Of a stretch of 34,960 nucleotides of DNA, positions 33,076 to 34,960 are shown in pieces. The stretch comes from Paludibacteraceae bacterium. Lineage in GTDB: Bacteria > Bacteroidota > Bacteroidia > Bacteroidales > Paludibacteraceae. The translations under genes were made by a program, and so were the position numbers. Every line of letters begins with the position of its first letter. The stretch's first letter is position 1. The DNA lies in the NCBI GenBank assembly GCA_024401475.1, contig JAKSKZ010000039.1:1-34960 (forward strand), in the 5' to 3' direction. The notes under the pieces were generated by a model that saw only the letters and a program-made list of their open reading frames with translations, was not told the origin of the DNA and searched no databases.

Positions 33076-33411
33076 TCACTCTTCGCATAACATTTTATAC
33101 AATACTTGTCTCAGTTCTTCTGCCTCTTTCGAGGATAGTTCGCCCAACTTTCCGTCAAATCTCTCTATCGACACGGTGCGGATCTGTTCACAGATTAATT
33201 CGCCAGAAACGCCATTCACCACGCATCGCGTCCTAAATGGGAATCCTCTAACAGTGGATGTCAGCGGGACAGTCGTCACGGTGCTGAGGACCTCGTTCAA
33301 CTCGTCAGGCGACACGATTACGCAAGGCCTTCTCTTTTTTTGCACACTGCCTTTAGTGGGGTCAAGGTTGACCCAATGTATCTCGTACCGTTTCACGTTA
33401 TTCTTCTCCAT
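33076..33411 (-). CDS. PemK/MazF-family toxin (endoribonuclease), antitoxin not found
   Basis: From the ATG at 33411 (MEKNNVKRYEIHWVNLDP) the protein has 111 residues; an ATG at 33429 adds six. The family core is intact: YEIHWVNLDPTKGSVQKKRRPCVIVS, then VPLTSTVRGFPFRT and CEQIRTVSIERFDGKLGEL. These proteins cleave RNA at short motifs and are usually encoded just after a MazE-type antitoxin. Here the upstream side is occupied by a 430-bp IS derivative starting at 33438, and no antitoxin-like gene is seen before or after. It may be a solitary or silenced toxin. Confidence 0.88.
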   Translation of the reverse strand: MEKNNVKRYEIHWVNLDPTKGSVQKKRRPCVIVSPDELNEVLSTVTTVPLTSTVRGFPFRTRCVVNGVSGELICEQIRTVSIERFDGKLGELSSKEAEELRQVLYKMLCEE

Positions 33412-33437
33412 TCCAGGTCCACTCTCCATTTAAATCT

Positions 33438-33867
33438 ATTGGTGTCCGCTAAACTATAAAATGCATACCGAAACAGTCCGCAAAGCCAGTAAATACGGCA
33501 TTGCGGATTCTTTTTTTTGAAAAGCAAGCCCATAGAGCTTGTGGGCTTCGGGATACATGGAAGCTGATATCTCTCGTAGCGAATCCAACCTCTTGATCAC
33601 GGCATAAAGCATGACAAGGAGGTGTTGCCATGCGTCAAAGCTCTTTACATACTTTTCTGAACCGATATTTTTGCCAAATTCAAGAACTTTTCGCTTGTCA
33701 AGCAAATCTATTAACTGTCCATACATTGGCTGTCCGATAAAATGTGTACTTTTGCCCATCGTTAAAATGTTTTTGTGGTGAAAACAAATTAAACGAAAAG
33801 GCTGAATCTCTGCAAGGAAGATTCAGCCTGATTTTTTTCCGTTCAAAAGAGTTTAGCGGACACCAAT
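33438..33867 (-). mobile_element. 430-bp internally deleted IS (MITE-like) with both terminal repeats
   Basis: Perfect 18-bp inverted repeats (ATTGGTGTCCGCTAAACT at 33438-33455 and its complement at 33850-33867) enclose the N-terminal part of a DUF4372 transposase. The rest of the transposase gene is deleted while both ends are kept, so the element could still be moved by a full copy elsewhere in the genome. It sits directly upstream of the PemK/MazF-like gene. Confidence 0.85.
33454..33759 (-). pseudogene. IS4-family transposase remnant, DUF4372 N-terminal domain
   Basis: The 101-residue frame starts MGKSTHFIGQPMYGQLIDLL and continues with KSFDAWQHLLVMLYAVIKRL and DSLREISASMYPEAHKLYGL, the typical start of DUF4372/DDE transposases. 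After about residue 82 the sequence jumps to an unrelated short tail and stops. The catalytic domain is absent. A stem TCCGCA...TGCGGA follows within the tail region. Confidence 0.85.
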
Positions 33868-34016
33868 AATTTGTTTTAATTTTTTTGGATAAATCCGCAC
33901 CATAGCATGGGGAGGATTGGGCAAAGTTAGTTTTCGGGTAACGTTTGACATAATTTTTATTTGGATTTGTTTTAAACAAAATACTAATAATGAATCATAT
34001 AGGACTCATCACGGAG

Positions 34017-34045
34017 TCACAAATTAATCACAAAAAAGTCACAAA
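34017..34045 (+). promoter_or_regulatory. Three phased TCACAAA direct repeats upstream of the RHS tip
   Basis: TCACAAA occurs at 34017, 34028 and 34039, exactly 11 bp apart, which puts the copies on the same face of the helix. They lie 37 bp upstream of a TATTTTTG promoter element (34083-34090). This is the layout of an operator or activator array, but no regulator is known. Confidence 0.4.
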
Positions 34046-34082
34046 TTTTTAAAAACAGGTGCCGATTTTTAGAAATATTTGC

Positions 34083-34090
34083 TATTTTTG
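34083..34090 (+). promoter_or_regulatory. Possible -7 promoter element before the right-hand RHS fragment
   Basis: TATTTTTG matches the TAnnTTTG consensus; the -33 side is AT-rich without a clear TTTG. Confidence 0.45.
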
Positions 34091-34118
34091 TGGATATAAT
34101 TGATACGATTATGGTTGA

Positions 34119-34960
34119 AACATATCGCGAAGTACATCCTACATCCCTTACGGAGAGATCTTCGTGGAGGAGTCCTCAGCAGGTTGGCAGTCTCCTTACT
34201 ACTTCAACTCCAAGGAGCTTGATGAAGAGACGGGGCTATATTATTATGGAGCAAGGTATTTGAATCCGACTGAGGCAAGGTGGTTGAGTGTGGATCCGAT
34301 GTGGGAGAAGTATGCGGGAATGAGCCCGTATAATTATTGTGCGGGGAATCCGGTGAAGTTTGTGGATGTGGAGGGGGAAGAAATCGATGAAACCCAATTA
34401 ATCCAAGAACAAAAATTGAAGTATAGAGATAATGTTGGAGAAATTTCCAAAGGAAGTATTTTATTTAATAAATTATATTCTTTACTGAAAGATTCAAAAA
34501 CAACCTACACAATAAGAATCGGAGAAACCCAAAACAATGTTCCTGCTCAATTCAACGCCAAGGACAATAGCGTAACGTTCAAATCAGCTGATATATTCGG
34601 CAATACCAGCGCCGTGGCAGAAGAGTTTTTTCACGTTTTTCAATTATCAGAAAACAAAGGGAAATATGATAAAGGCTCCTTCAACTACGAATTTGAAGCT
34701 AAAATCTTTGCAACAGCGGTAACATATACGTATGGTGGCAATATGGCTGTAGATGGAATGAGTGATATTCAAGAAAAAATATATAACAATGATTTTGGTA
34801 ATGATGAAGCTTGCTTAATTTTTGAAAAACTCAATTCGCAACCATTTTTCGAAGAATACCAAAAAGCAGCCAACGGCTATGCGATATATAATATCGAAAA
34901 CAATATAGGCAATGCCAATTACAAGAAAGCAACAGAGGTTGCACCCTACAGTTTATTACG
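34119..34960 (+). CDS. Orphan RHS core fragment with ExxH-type C-terminal domain, runs off the right edge
   Basis: The frame is open from just after a TGA at 34116-34118 to the end of the window (280 codons). The RHS-associated core is clear: YIPYGEIFVEE, KELDEETGLYYYGARYLNP, WLSVDPMWEKYAGMSPYNY and GNPVKFVD. From about 34380 the composition becomes AT-rich and a new domain begins, the toxin-like tip. It contains VAEEFFHVFQ near 34615-34645 and then NYEFEAKIF, a layout like a zinc metallopeptidase with EExxH in place of HExxH and a downstream Glu. Activity is therefore uncertain. The 5' part is damaged: a 7-bp duplication (TACATCC at 34133-34139 and 34140-34146) shifts the frame before YIPYGE. 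No proper start codon is evident. Confidence 0.8.

Noticed and set aside
33698..34110. MazE-type antitoxin upstream of the PemK/MazF gene
   Set aside because: The only open frame there crosses the MITE end and has no AbrB-like or other antitoxin pattern.

Overview
The window looks like a chromosomal segment of a Bacteroidales (Bacteroidota) bacterium. The evidence is Bacteroidota-type promoters (TTTG about 20 nt upstream of TAnnTTTG), an rpsF-rpsR-rplI operon without ssb, a large CotH-type surface protein ending in a type IX secretion (Por) sorting domain, a TonB-dependent receptor, FISUMP-type surface proteins, Bacteroidales-like RHS core fragments and an IS30-family transposase. I cannot place it to genus from the sequence alone.

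Region 1 (1-10996) is mostly housekeeping. The minus strand carries a lipoprotein cut by the left edge, mazG, a DUF2007 protein and a family 2 glycosyltransferase, then a purT-lysC-lysA run (purine synthesis and the aspartate/lysine branch). The divergent plus strand carries rpsF-rpsR-rplI with a clear promoter and terminator. A two-gene unit of unknown role follows (8371-9155): a small protein overlapping a DUF7689-like protein with a conserved-looking Cys and His. After it a small membrane protein, a nitroreductase and ung lie on the minus strand.

Region 2 (11169-21534) holds the secreted CotH-like protein, a membrane protein, an FKBP/SlyD-type prolyl isomerase with a Cys-rich tail, aroC, a lipoprotein, a two-gene unit of TonB-dependent receptor plus DUF362 lipoprotein, and tRNA-Asp(GTC).

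Region 3 (21535-25533) starts with a 400-base non-coding leader containing a perfect 24-bp palindrome. Three exported proteins follow in a tight run. The last is a modular protein in which a 470-bp block is repeated without visible change at a spacing of 762 bp.

Region 4 (25534-34960) is accessory and mosaic. It contains an IS30-family transposase, three copies of the same 23-bp IS end (one inverted and far from the transposase), a second truncated copy of the IS, an orphan RHS tip with two AT-rich companion genes, an AAA-ATPase/PD-(D/E)XK protein, an ADP-ribosylglycohydrolase, and a PemK/MazF-type toxin gene with no antitoxin seen. Just upstream of the toxin gene sits a 430-bp internally deleted IS (DUF4372 transposase remnant) with both terminal repeats. 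At the right edge is a second orphan RHS tip on the opposite strand, whose start is disrupted by a 7-bp tandem duplication. Together this reads as a place where toxin tips and IS elements accumulate.

All calls are from reading the sequence and translations. No database search was run.
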